A stretch of DNA of 64,000 nucleotides from an uncultured Candidatus Melainabacteria bacterium (GTDB lineage Bacteria > Cyanobacteriota > Vampirovibrionia > Gastranaerophilales > Gastranaerophilaceae). Numbering within the stretch: the first letter of the stretch is position 1; the number at the start of each line of letters is the position of its first letter. The position numbers and the translations under genes were made by a program. Positions 43,323-51,700 of this stretch are shown piece after piece. The stretch lies in NCBI GenBank assembly GCA_949927415.1, contig CATLFB010000001.1:62001-126000 (forward strand), in the 5' to 3' direction. Under the pieces are notes generated by a model. The model was not told the DNA's origin. It did no database searches and worked only from the letters and a program-made list of their open reading frames with translations.

Positions 43323-44242
43323 AAAAATTAAGTGAAAAATATAACGAAGCATGTTTAAAAATCTTTGAAATGCTAAAACTCTTATCAAAGGGCACCGCGC
43401 ACTACAACGAAATAATCGACATTTTCTCAACGGATGAAAACAGTCCGAATGCGGCTGCACCCGTCATACTTAACAAGTATCTGAACACCTTGAAGATTTT
43501 CGGGATAAACATTTACAAATCAAAAAATGTTTATCACCTACAAAACTCATTTTTCTCGCTTAACCTTGACAAAAATGACATAAAAGTTCTGCAGCTTATG
43601 AAAAGTTCGGGATTAATTCTCACAAATTTCAAGCAAAAAGAATTATACGACTCATTCATAAACGATATTGAAATGCGCCTGACAAGTGCCTCCAGAGAAA
43701 TGCTTTACAGCGCAAATGACAAAAACAATATTCGCCGCAGTGAGTATTTTGTAAAATACAGAGACATAATAGAAAAATGCGAAACATACTGCTTTGAAAA
43801 CCAGAAACTGGAAATAAGCTTCACTCTGGACAGAAAAGAATACAAAGTTATATGCCACCCAAGAGAAATCACCTACATCAACAAAAAGGCATATTTATCA
43901 GTATTCAATCACTTGAGCCGCCAGATTTTCGATGTTCCTGTCGATGCAATAACAAGTATCAAACAAATGCCAGTAATCTCAGGCGGACGTGAAGTTCCGA
44001 TGACAGTCGTCTACAAAATCCGCAACAATCTTGCAAAAGCATACCGACTCAGAGAATGGGAAACAACAGACGGCAAAATCGATGAAGACGGATGGCTTAC
44101 AATTGTCAACAACAATGAAAATTTTGACGTTCTCATAAAAAGATTAATGCGTTACGACGTATCCTGCCAGGTAGTTTCTCCGAAAAGCTTTAGAGAACGC
44201 ATGATTTCCACTCTTGACGATACGCTCGCAAACTATCAATAA
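43319..44242 (+). CDS. WYL-domain regulator, second of a tandem pair
   Basis: 307 aa paralogue of the upstream protein with the same order: helix-turn-helix (residues about 10-65), WYL-like beta domain (about 160-225, KLEISFTLDRKEYKVICHPREITYINKKAYLSVFN) and WCX end (DVLIKRLMRYDVSCQVVSPKSF). A coupled pair recalls the PafB/PafC heterodimer of actinobacteria, a recA-independent DNA-damage regulator; equivalence is only an inference. dnaE lies immediately downstream but has its own promoter. Confidence 0.78.
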   Translation: MKKLSEKYNEACLKIFEMLKLLSKGTAHYNEIIDIFSTDENSPNAAAPVILNKYLNTLKIFGINIYKSKNVYHLQNSFFSLNLDKNDIKVLQLMKSSGLILTNFKQKELYDSFINDIEMRLTSASREMLYSANDKNNIRRSEYFVKYRDIIEKCETYCFENQKLEISFTLDRKEYKVICHPREITYINKKAYLSVFNHLSRQIFDVPVDAITSIKQMPVISGGREVPMTVVYKIRNNLAKAYRLREWETTDGKIDEDGWLTIVNNNENFDVLIKRLMRYDVSCQVVSPKSFRERMISTLDDTLANYQ

Positions 44243-44278
44243 TAAAAATTTACAAAAAGTGTTTTTCCATTTGGTGTG

Positions 44279-44293
44279 TGCTACCATAAAATT
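44279..44293 (+). promoter_or_regulatory. Leaderless promoter of dnaE
   Basis: TGC-TACCAT (44279-44287), six nt, ATG at 44294. The string TGCTAYCATAAAATTATG is shared with the leaderless TPR gene at 17952-17969. Confidence 0.65.
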
Positions 44294-47200
44294 ATGAGCG
44301 CACAACCATACGTACCATTACATATACACAGTGAATATTCACTATTAGACGGAGCAATCCGTATTAACGACCTTGTAAATTTTGCCAAAGAAAACGGCAT
44401 GCCGGCAGTTGCCCTGACAGACCATGGCGTAATGTACGGCGATATGGAACTTTACACAACAGCAAAAGAAAACGGCGTAAAACCGATTGTCGGCTGTGAA
44501 TTCTACGTGCATGACGGGGATTTGGAAGAAAGAAACAAGCTCCACAACCCCTGCTATCACCTTGTTTTGCTTGCAAAAAACAAAGAAGGCTATCAAAACC
44601 TGATTAAGCTGACATCAGTTGCATGGTGCAAAGGCCGATATGTCCACCCGCGTATAAATTTCGAGTTGCTAAAAGAACATAGTGAGGGTGTAATCTGTCT
44701 TTCCGCATGCCTCGGGGGCGAAGTTCTTCAAATGCTTTTGAAAAACGATTACGAAGCCGCAAAAGCATGCGCTCAAAAATACAAAGATTTATTCGGCGAA
44801 GACTATTACATAGAACTTCAAGACCACGGAATCGACGAACAAAAACGCACAAATCCGGAACTTATAAAACTAGCAAAAGAACTTTCTATAAAAATGGTCA
44901 TCACAAACGACTCACATTATTTGCGTAAAGAAGACGCCGATATGCATGACACTCTTCTTTGCATGCAAACCAACAGCGACAAGGATGACCCGAATCGCTT
45001 TCACTTCCCGGGCAACGAATTCTACGTAAAAACCGCAGAACAGCTTAGAGATGCCTTCAAATGGATGGATTCTGAAACATTTGATGAATGTATTAAAAAC
45101 ACGGTTGAAATCGCCGAAAAATGCCACTTAATACTTGAACTCGGAAAAAGCCCGCTTCCTGATTACAACGTTCCCGAAGGATACAATATCGAAACCTATC
45201 TGGAGCACCTTGTTTATGAAGGCGCAAAAATGCGCTACGGCGAAATTTCTAAAGATTTGAAAGAACGTATTGACTACGAACTCGGCGTTATCAATCAGAT
45301 GGGATTTGCCGCATACTTTTTGATTACATGGGACTTCATACATTACGCAAAAACCAACGGGATTCCGGTTGGACCCGGCCGCGGCTCGGCTGCAGGTTCG
45401 GTTGTTGCCTACACGCTTGGAATTACAGACCTTGACCCGATTGAACATAAACTGTTGTTCGAAAGATTTTTGAACCCCGAACGTTTCACCATGCCCGATA
45501 TTGATATTGACTTCTGCATTGAACGACGCGGCGAGGTTATCGATTACGTTACGAAAAAATACGGCGAAGACAAAGTCTGCCAGATTATCACATTCGGTAC
45601 TTATGCGGCAAAAGCAGCTTTGAAAGGGATTTGTCGAATCCTCAAAGTTCCTTTTTCAGAAAGCAACAAACTTGCAAGTTTAATAGAACCAGCAATTGAA
45701 ATTGCGCAAGCCACCAACCCTAAAGCAAAAACGCTTAAAGATGCAATGCAGGTTGACGGGTCAGAACTGAAAGCGCTTTATGACAAAGATGAACAGCTTC
45801 CGGCAGGAGACCCTATGGAAGGCAAAACTGTCGGCGTTAAAAAGATTGTTGATCTTGCAATCGGAATTGAAGGGATTAAAAACAACACCGGCACACACGC
45901 CGCAGGCGTCATTATTGCGCCGGAACCGCTTGACCATATTCTTCCGGTTCAGCCTTCAAAGGACGGCATTGTTCAAACAGGTTATCCGCCGCATGACGTT
46001 ACAGAAGTCTTAAGCCTTTTGAAAATGGACTTTCTGGGACTTCGAAACCTTACAACAATTTACAAAACAGTCGATTTGATTAAAGAACAGCAGGGAATTG
46101 AACTTAAAATCAATGACATTCCGCTCGACGACAAACCGGTTTATGATATGCTGATGACAGGCGACACAGACGGTGTTTTCCAGCTGGAATCGCAGGGTAT
46201 GAAAAACCTTGTTAAAAGATTGAAACCTGACGTTTTTGAAGATTTAGGCGCGCTTGTTGCACTTTTCCGACCGGGTCCGCTGGATTCCGGCATGGTTACG
46301 GACTTCGTTGAAAGAAAACATGGCCGTCAGGCAATCACATACGCGCACCCGCTTCTTGAACCTGTATTGAAAGACACATACGGAACAATTGTTTATCAGG
46401 AACAAATCATGCAGGTGTTCCAGACTCTTGCGGATTATTCGCTCGGACAAGCGGACATGGTTCGCCGTATGATGGGTAAGAAAAAAGTCGATGAGATGGA
46501 AAAACAGAAAAGCAAATTCATCGAACGCTCAGCCCAGCATGGCATGACCTCTAAAGATGCGGAAGCTTTGTTCAACCAGATTCTGGCATTCGCATCATAC
46601 TGTTTTAACCGGTCGCACTCTGCAGCGTATGCGTTTGTTGCATACCAGACTGCGTATTTAAAATGCCACTATCCTGTAGAATATTTATCAGCACTTCTTT
46701 CAAGCGTATCAAGCGATCAGGAAAAAACACAGCTTTATATAGAAGAAGCCCTGAAAAAAGGAATAAAAGTTCTTCCGCCTGATATAAACCACTCAATGGC
46801 AACGTTTACGCCTGACGGCAAAAACATCCGTTTCGGGCTTGCCTCAATCAAACAGGTCGGAGAAGCCGTAATTGAAGAAATTATCAAAGAACGCAAAGAA
46901 AACGGGCCCTTCAAATCGATTTATGACTACTGCAAACGCCTTGATTCAAAATGTTCAAACAAGAAAACTCTTGAAGGCCTAATCAAAGCCGGCGCGTTCG
47001 CGAGCATTGAAAAAAGCCGTAAACAGCTGATGGATAACATGGATTACATTACGGCAACAGCCTCAAAAGAAGCAAAAGCCAAAGAAAGCGGCCAGGGAAG
47101 CCTGTTTGATTTGCTCGGGGATTCAGCGGAAATTGAAGAAGCGAAATTCAAACTTGCAGGAAGTGACGAAGAATACAGCCAGCGCGACATCCAGCTGTTT

Positions 47201-47845
47201 GAAAAAGAATTTCTCGGATTTTACGTAACAAGCCATCCGCTTTCAACAATCAGGGACAAGCTGCCATTTTTAATGACGCACAAAATTTCAGAGATTCCGG
47301 AACTTCCAAACGACAAAGTTGTAACTATTTGCGGGCTTATAACGGCAGCAAGACAGATTCCGACAAAAAAAGACCCGACGAAATTCATTAAATTTGTGAC
47401 GGTCGAAGATTTGAGCGGAAAAATTGATGTAATCTGTTTTAACCGACAAATTCAGGAATACGGAAGCTATCTTGAAACGGAACAGCGAGTAATAATTTCA
47501 GGAAAAGTCAGCCGGCGCGGGGATGATGAGGCACCGGTGCTTCTAATTGATTCAGCAAAGCCTGTAGACAACTCAAACATTTTTACAATTGAGATTCAGG
47601 ATGATTTCAAATTTGAAGAACTGGTTTACATGAAAAATCTTTTATGCGGGCATGCCGGCTCAGACCCGTTGATGCTAAAATTAAAAGATGACAGCGGGGA
47701 CGTGAAAATTTTAACGGCCTCCATGTTCTGGGTAAATTCATCGAACGAACTTGTAAACACACTGAAATCAAAATTCAGCGGGCGTCTGGATGTTACAATC
47801 AAATCGCTCGACGCGCAGGAAGAAAAAAGCGAAGCCATTGCATGA
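44294..47845 (+). CDS. dnaE: DNA polymerase III alpha subunit
   Basis: 1183 aa replicative polymerase of the DnaE type. PHP domain at the start (PYVPLHIHSEYSLLDGAI, with the HxH intact, and LTDHGVMYG), catalytic aspartates in PDIDIDFCIERR, the GPGRGSAAGSVVAY motif, a helix-hairpin-helix region, and an OB-fold near residue 1000 (VVTICGLITAARQIPTK). The start at 44294 is chosen because the -10 box ends six nt before it; the in-frame ATG at 44276 would be upstream of transcription. Confidence 0.96.
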   Translation: MSAQPYVPLHIHSEYSLLDGAIRINDLVNFAKENGMPAVALTDHGVMYGDMELYTTAKENGVKPIVGCEFYVHDGDLEERNKLHNPCYHLVLLAKNKEGYQNLIKLTSVAWCKGRYVHPRINFELLKEHSEGVICLSACLGGEVLQMLLKNDYEAAKACAQKYKDLFGEDYYIELQDHGIDEQKRTNPELIKLAKELSIKMVITNDSHYLRKEDADMHDTLLCMQTNSDKDDPNRFHFPGNEFYVKTAEQLRDAFKWMDSETFDECIKNTVEIAEKCHLILELGKSPLPDYNVPEGYNIETYLEHLVYEGAKMRYGEISKDLKERIDYELGVINQMGFAAYFLITWDFIHYAKTNGIPVGPGRGSAAGSVVAYTLGITDLDPIEHKLLFERFLNPERFTMPDIDIDFCIERRGEVIDYVTKKYGEDKVCQIITFGTYAAKAALKGICRILKVPFSESNKLASLIEPAIEIAQATNPKAKTLKDAMQVDGSELKALYDKDEQLPAGDPMEGKTVGVKKIVDLAIGIEGIKNNTGTHAAGVIIAPEPLDHILPVQPSKDGIVQTGYPPHDVTEVLSLLKMDFLGLRNLTTIYKTVDLIKEQQGIELKINDIPLDDKPVYDMLMTGDTDGVFQLESQGMKNLVKRLKPDVFEDLGALVALFRPGPLDSGMVTDFVERKHGRQAITYAHPLLEPVLKDTYGTIVYQEQIMQVFQTLADYSLGQADMVRRMMGKKKVDEMEKQKSKFIERSAQHGMTSKDAEALFNQILAFASYCFNRSHSAAYAFVAYQTAYLKCHYPVEYLSALLSSVSSDQEKTQLYIEEALKKGIKVLPPDINHSMATFTPDGKNIRFGLASIKQVGEAVIEEIIKERKENGPFKSIYDYCKRLDSKCSNKKTLEGLIKAGAFASIEKSRKQLMDNMDYITATASKEAKAKESGQGSLFDLLGDSAEIEEAKFKLAGSDEEYSQRDIQLFEKEFLGFYVTSHPLSTIRDKLPFLMTHKISEIPELPNDKVVTICGLITAARQIPTKKDPTKFIKFVTVEDLSGKIDVICFNRQIQEYGSYLETEQRVIISGKVSRRGDDEAPVLLIDSAKPVDNSNIFTIEIQDDFKFEELVYMKNLLCGHAGSDPLMLKLKDDSGDVKILTASMFWVNSSNELVNTLKSKFSGRLDVTIKSLDAQEEKSEAIA

Positions 47846-48024
47846 TAAATCATGTTTCTTAGTGTGTATTAAATTATGAGCATGCCGGAGAAAATGCCAA
47901 TATCAAGGAGTTGTATTAGAAATACAAAACGCCGGATTTTACGTCAAAACAATAAGTAAAAAAGCGATATTTTAAGCATTTATCCAAAAATCAAAAAAAA
48001 TTTATAAAAAAAGAAAAAAAACAC

Positions 48025-48052
48025 TTGCAAAAAAAAATTGTCCATGTATAAT
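48025..48052 (+). promoter_or_regulatory. Promoter of tRNA-Gly
   Basis: TTGCAA (48025-48030), 16-nt spacer, TATAAT (48047-48052); tRNA starts 16 nt later. The preceding 47846-48024 holds only AT-rich sequence and a doubtful 27-codon frame. Confidence 0.8.
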
Positions 48053-48067
48053 AAAAGAGTACCCAAT

Positions 48068-48142
48068 GCGGGGGTAATTCAGTGGTAGAATGCTTCCTTG
48101 CCAAGGAAGATGTCGCGAGTTCGAGCCTCGTCTCCCGCTCCA
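48068..48142 (+). tRNA. tRNA-Gly (GCC), integration target
   Basis: Acceptor GCGGGGG/CTCCCGC, D-stem ATTC/GAAT, anticodon stem CTTCC/GGAAG around TTGCCAA (anticodon GCC at 48100-48102), T-loop TTCGAGC, discriminator T, and encoded CCA (48140-48142). The gene is intact because the inserted element restores its 3' half. Confidence 0.95.
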
Positions 48143-48145
48143 TAA
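48097..48145 (+). repeat. Left attachment site (49-bp core in tRNA-Gly)
   Basis: The 49 bp from CTTGCCAAGG in the anticodon loop to the end of the tRNA plus three bases are repeated exactly at 63374-63422. The crossover zone starts in the anticodon loop, the usual place for tyrosine integrases. Confidence 0.92.
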
Positions 48146-48178
48146 AAGACAAGAGTTTCAGACTCTTGTCTTTTATTT
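48144..48178. terminator. Element-borne terminator after tRNA-Gly
   Basis: AAAAGACAAGAGT (48144-48156) / ACTCTTGTCTTTT (48162-48174). It sits just inside the element and replaces the host terminator now displaced to 63432; it can also end the int transcript. Confidence 0.85.
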
Positions 48179-48185
48179 TGTGAGT

Positions 48186-48215
48186 ATTTATGCTCACATT
48201 TTGCTCACAAATTTT
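48186..48215 (+). repeat. Left copy of 30-bp terminal repeat (candidate integrase arm sites)
   Basis: A 30-bp stretch from ATTTATGCTCACA to CACAAATTTT is identical at 63223-63252. Each copy holds GCTCACA twice, 11 bp apart, one helical turn; a reversed TGTGAG lies at 48179-48184. Confidence 0.7.
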
Positions 48216-48216
48216 A

Positions 48217-49302
48217 TTATTTGAGTATGCCATTCATTTTCTCCAATGCGTCATCAATCATATCTTGACTAGTTTTCATATATACATCTAGTGTTGTCTG
48301 AGCCTTAGTGTGTCCGAGTTGGTTTTGTATGAACTTGATACTTGCTCCTTTGGTGTCTGCAATATCTGCGTAAGAACCTCTTAGGTCGTGAATTCTTACT
48401 CGGTCACTTATTTCTGCATAGACCAACAATGGTTGCCAAACTCTTCTTCTAAAGTTATCTACATTTATGTAGCCATTAACTTGACTAGGGAACAAGAGCT
48501 TTGTATCTTCGGATAGAGATTTGATATGTCTTTTTAAAACTTCAATAATATCATCAGTTAAATACACATCTCTTTCAAGTACTGATACTTTTTTTGCTCT
48601 GTTCTTTGTACCGTCTTTGAATTTCCCTTTTGTGAATTGCTTATTTACTCTTATACTCTTATTGTTGTAATTGATGTCTGTAACTTCAAGAGCTAACAAC
48701 TCACCTATACGCATTCCTGTCCTCATTAAGGTGTAGAGCATAGCATAATATTTGGGGTATAGTTCTTCACAACCTTTTAATATTTCTCTTTCCTGAGCTT
48801 CGGTCAAATGGTGCTTATCCTGTGGAGATACGACGACATTGTCAACAGCAATAAACTTATTCTCTTTTATGAGCTTGTGTTTAATTGCAAAATTACATAC
48901 TGCTCTTGCTATTTTCAAGCATAATTGAGCTACAAATGGGGTATAGTCTTGTTCTATATCGTCAATGAATTTCTGTAATGCTATTGAACTTACCTTGTCG
49001 TATTTAAGGGGGTATAACTTACTAAAATGTTTCTCTAAGTACAGTTTATAAGTTGCCCGTGTAGTATGCGAATACTTAGGTAACGCTATGTTAATGTAGC
49101 ACTTGAATACCTGTTCAAATGTTATATCTGTAATATCTGGAGAACTTTCTTCTAGTTTCAATCCGTGTTTAAGTGCCTCTGATTTTGTTTTAAACCTTCC
49201 GTCAGTATGTTGTTTTCCGTACATATCACGATAGGTAGCGGTATAGTATGAAACTTGTTTGCCGTTCTTGTGTCTATAAGATTTTTTACTTGCTCCAGCC
49301 AT
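48217..49302 (-). CDS. int: Tyrosine recombinase/integrase of the element
   Basis: 361 aa: N-terminal arm-binding domain (YYTATYRDMYGKQHTDGRFKTKSEAL), core-binding SAM-like domain (about 70-160), and catalytic domain with R in MRTGMRIGELLALE, K in the following beta turn, HDLRGSYAD, LGHTKAQTTL and the nucleophile DVYMK. It would integrate the element into tRNA-Gly beside it. Start and stop of int and the upstream xis-like gene overlap as TAATG, so they are coupled. Confidence 0.93.
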   Translation of the reverse strand: MAGASKKSYRHKNGKQVSYYTATYRDMYGKQHTDGRFKTKSEALKHGLKLEESSPDITDITFEQVFKCYINIALPKYSHTTRATYKLYLEKHFSKLYPLKYDKVSSIALQKFIDDIEQDYTPFVAQLCLKIARAVCNFAIKHKLIKENKFIAVDNVVVSPQDKHHLTEAQEREILKGCEELYPKYYAMLYTLMRTGMRIGELLALEVTDINYNNKSIRVNKQFTKGKFKDGTKNRAKKVSVLERDVYLTDDIIEVLKRHIKSLSEDTKLLFPSQVNGYINVDNFRRRVWQPLLVYAEISDRVRIHDLRGSYADIADTKGASIKFIQNQLGHTKAQTTLDVYMKTSQDMIDDALEKMNGILK

Positions 49303-49553
49303 TAGTTATTACCTACCCTTCTTCTAATCTTAGCCAGTTTTTGTTCTTTCTGTATCCTGCTAAACTCTTGGACTTCACTTTCACTAAGTTTCCAAGCTCC
49401 TCTGTAATATACAGGTATAACCCCTTTAATAATCGACCATTTGTAAAGGTAATTGTAGTCATAACCATGTTTTAGGCATAATTCAGGAATAGACATTAAA
49501 TCTATGGGTTCTTGTTTGCCTTCATCTGCTGCTACATAATTTACGTTTGTCAT
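49302..49553 (-). CDS. Excisionase-like small DNA-binding protein
   Basis: 83 aa with a winged-helix/MerR-like recognition region (IDLMSIPELCLKHGYDYNYLYKWSIIKGVIPVYYRGAWKLSESEVQEF) as in HTH_17 excisionases. Position directly upstream of and coupled to int supports a role as recombination directionality factor. Transcribed away from the XRE gene across a shared operator region. Confidence 0.75.
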   Translation of the reverse strand: MTNVNYVAADEGKQEPIDLMSIPELCLKHGYDYNYLYKWSIIKGVIPVYYRGAWKLSESEVQEFSRIQKEQKLAKIRRRVGNN

Positions 49554-49579
49554 TTAAATCTCCTTTTTTTACACTCTTT

Positions 49580-49663
49580 ATTCGATTTATCGAATATATT
49601 ATATTTTTAAGGCAAAAATAAATATTTGTCAACACCTGTCGAATATATTATTTTTATCGAATA
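49580..49663. promoter_or_regulatory. TCGAAT operator cluster between xis/int and the XRE repressor
   Basis: A palindrome with arms ATTCGAT / ATCGAAT and 2-nt spacer lies at 49580-49595; further TCGAATA half-sites lie at 49639-49645 and 49657-49663. TGT-TATAAT (49671-49679) is the rightward -10. This is a phage-type divergent control region. Confidence 0.7.
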
Positions 49664-49697
49664 ATGTTTGTGTTATAATTCAGAAAAAGGAGATATT

Positions 49698-50108
49698 ATG
49701 ACTGAGGTTAATTTCGACGGAATACTCATTGGTATTGGTAAAATGGTAAAAATGGCTCGCACAGATATGAAGTTATCTGTAGCTGAATTATCAGAAAAAG
49801 CTGGAGTTAGTGTTGGGGTCATTTCAGACCTTGAAAATTTCAAAGGAAGAGTTCCAACTTTAATTAACTTTGTTAAGTTAGCAAATGCTCTAGAGTTACC
49901 AAGTACAATGTTTATAGATTTATTTCAAGATAAGATACGAGCTTCAAACAATATAGCTACCCCTGAAAAAGAACTAAGGACAGCATTACTTAACTATGGT
50001 GTCGATTTGTGCTTAATTCCTCATATCATTAAATACGTAAACATGATGAAAGAGTCTGGTATGACAATGGATACAGAAGGAGTTAATAAAAGAAGAGATT
50101 TATTCTAA
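49698..50108 (+). CDS. XRE-family repressor of the element
   Basis: 136 aa: HTH_3 domain (LSVAELSEKAGVSVGVISDLENFKGRVPTLINFVKLANALEL) and a helical C-terminal part. The start at 49698 has AAGGAG 6 nt upstream; the ATG at 49668 lies before the promoter. Divergent from int, it probably keeps excision silent by binding the TCGAAT sites. Confidence 0.85.
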   Translation: MTEVNFDGILIGIGKMVKMARTDMKLSVAELSEKAGVSVGVISDLENFKGRVPTLINFVKLANALELPSTMFIDLFQDKIRASNNIATPEKELRTALLNYGVDLCLIPHIIKYVNMMKESGMTMDTEGVNKRRDLF

Positions 50109-50175
50109 TTCTAGGATGTTAGTAGGTAAAAGTTTTCAGAAAATCCAAAAATTTCTGTGAGCCATTTATTAAGGC

Positions 50176-50478
50176 TTACTCTTTATTATTTCCTACCCCC
50201 TCTATCGGGTCTTTAGTGACTATTTTTAATTCATATCCAAATAAGTCAACAATTTGCATTACTTCGGTTAATTGAAACGAGGCTCTTGCCAGCTTGTTTA
50301 AAATATTAGTTCTTGAGTCTGAGCGTTTTGGGTCAAGTGCTTTCAACCTGCTTGCTAACTGCGAGGCATTCACATTATGCTCTCTCATAAAGTTCTTAAT
50401 AAAGGTTCTAGCTTGTTCTTTTAACTCCTCAGGTACTTGATACTTACCTGAGGTAATTTCAGTTTTCTCATTTTCCAT
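50176..50478 (-). CDS. Putative HTH protein (100 aa)
   Basis: A charged helical protein with VNASQLASRLKAL and TRNILNKLARASFQLTEVMQIVDLFGYELKIV, the pattern of a small lambda-repressor-like regulator (DUF6471-like). Not firmly recognised. It stands between the XRE repressor and a phage-like gene. Confidence 0.6.
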   Translation of the reverse strand: MENEKTEITSGKYQVPEELKEQARTFIKNFMREHNVNASQLASRLKALDPKRSDSRTNILNKLARASFQLTEVMQIVDLFGYELKIVTKDPIEGVGNNKE

Positions 50479-50616
50479 ATTTAGATAATATCATTATTTT
50501 TAGCTATTGTCACCATATTGTAACAAATTGTGTTGACAATCTACTCAATTAGTTGACAATGTCACTATATCATGACATCATGTAAGAGTAGACAGTAAAC
50601 GAAAAGGGGAAACAAC

Positions 50617-50907
50617 ATGACAAAAGTTATCACAACAAACATCAACTTAGAAAACAACGCAAAGGTTATCAAGTCACTTGACGCTAAGATAGCTGAATTG
50701 AAAGAACTCAGGGAAGAAAAAGCAAAAGAAGTTAAAGAAGTAATGAATGAGGCTAATGTTACAGAATTAAAAGTAGGGGCTTTCACCTTTACTCTAAAAG
50801 AGATTACAAGAAACAATATTGATACAAAGACTCTTAAGACTAAATATGCTGAACTCTACAAAGCATTATTAAAAGTCTCTAGTTACACAAAATTTGAGGT
50901 TGCTTAG
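50617..50907 (+). CDS. Phage-like coiled-coil protein (96 aa)
   Basis: N-terminal coiled coil (ENNAKVIKSLDAKIAELKELREEKAKEVKEV) and a C-terminal segment (GAFTFTLKEITRNNIDTKTLKTKYAELYKALLKVSSYTKFEV) of a type common in small phage and prophage proteins of unknown role. AAAGGGGA lies before the ATG. Confidence 0.65.
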   Translation: MTKVITTNINLENNAKVIKSLDAKIAELKELREEKAKEVKEVMNEANVTELKVGAFTFTLKEITRNNIDTKTLKTKYAELYKALLKVSSYTKFEVA

Positions 50908-50930
50908 GGGATATCTCCTAAGACCTCAAC

Positions 50931-51076
50931 TTAACACAATATCTATTGTGTTAAATTGGTTCAAATCGTCAAAAAGACCACCAGTAAAAGGTAATAAGCA
51001 ATATTCAGTAATTAAACTATAGTTGAATTTAACATACTGTTTTGAATATGTAAATTCAATTTAACATAATGTTAAA
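50931..51076. repeat. Three nested dyads (candidate recombination site or origin)
   Basis: Perfect dyads: TTAACACAATA / TATTGTGTTAA with 2-nt centre (50931-50954); TTGAATTTAACATA / TATGTAAATTCAA (51023-51059); TTTAACAT-A-ATGTTAAA (51060-51076). All share a TTAACA core and end 12 nt before the second recombinase gene. Confidence 0.7.
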
Positions 51077-51087
51077 AAGAGGTACTC

Positions 51088-51636
51088 ATGGAATTCGTAC
51101 AACCAATAAGAGACAAGAACAAAATTGAAGAGGTTAAATCTATTCTTAGATTGAGTGGAACTAGAGATTTACTTTTATTTTGTTTAGGTATAAACTCCGC
51201 TCTAAGAGTCTCTGATTTGCTTAAGTTGAAGGTGGTTGATATAAGAGACAAATCACATCTTGAAGTTAGAGAACAAAAAACAGGTAAACTCAAAAGATTT
51301 CCCCTTAGAGGCAAGCTTCAAGTTCTGATTGAGGAGTATACTTTAAATAAGCATGATAATGATTATCTCTTCCAAAGTCGTAATGGTGAAAATAAACCAA
51401 TTTCAAGGGTTATGGCTTATATGATTATAAATCAAGCATGTCGTAAGGCTGGAATTCAAGACCATATAGGAAGTCATACTCTACGTAAGACATTTTCATA
51501 TCATCATTATCAAACATTTCATGATGTTGCTATACTTCAAGATTTACTTAATCATTCCAGTCCATCAATTACCCTTAAATACATTGGTATTACTCAGGAT
51601 AATATAGAAGAGACCCTTCAAAATTTCGAATTATGA
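51088..51636 (+). CDS. Short tyrosine recombinase (XerC/D-like catalytic domain)
   Basis: 182 aa, only the catalytic domain with a very short N-terminus. R in NSALRVSDLLKLK, K in the turn EQKTGKLKRFPL, SHTLRKTF, LNHSSPSITLKY and tyrosine in KYIGIT are all present. It lacks the core-binding domain of Int. Its neighbour dyads may be its target, for dimer resolution of the circular form; this is inference. AAGAGGT lies 6-7 nt before the ATG. Confidence 0.85.
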   Translation: MEFVQPIRDKNKIEEVKSILRLSGTRDLLLFCLGINSALRVSDLLKLKVVDIRDKSHLEVREQKTGKLKRFPLRGKLQVLIEEYTLNKHDNDYLFQSRNGENKPISRVMAYMIINQACRKAGIQDHIGSHTLRKTFSYHHYQTFHDVAILQDLLNHSSPSITLKYIGITQDNIEETLQNFEL

Positions 51637-51669
51637 TTGAGTTGTTTCTCAATTCGTTTGTGTATAAGT

Positions 51670-51698
51670 GAGTAGTCAATCAAGGACTACTCTTTTTT
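51670..51698 (+). terminator. Terminator after the short recombinase
   Basis: GAGTAGTC (51670-51677) / GACTACTC (51685-51692), then TTTTTT. It ends three bases from the stop of the convergent res gene. Confidence 0.85.
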
Positions 51699-51700
51699 GA

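Noticed and set aside
47876-47959. 27-codon frame MSMPEKMPISR... after dnaE, preceded by AAATT as at dnaE
   Set aside because: No RBS, no convincing -10 at the leaderless distance, low-complexity basic peptide; probably chance.
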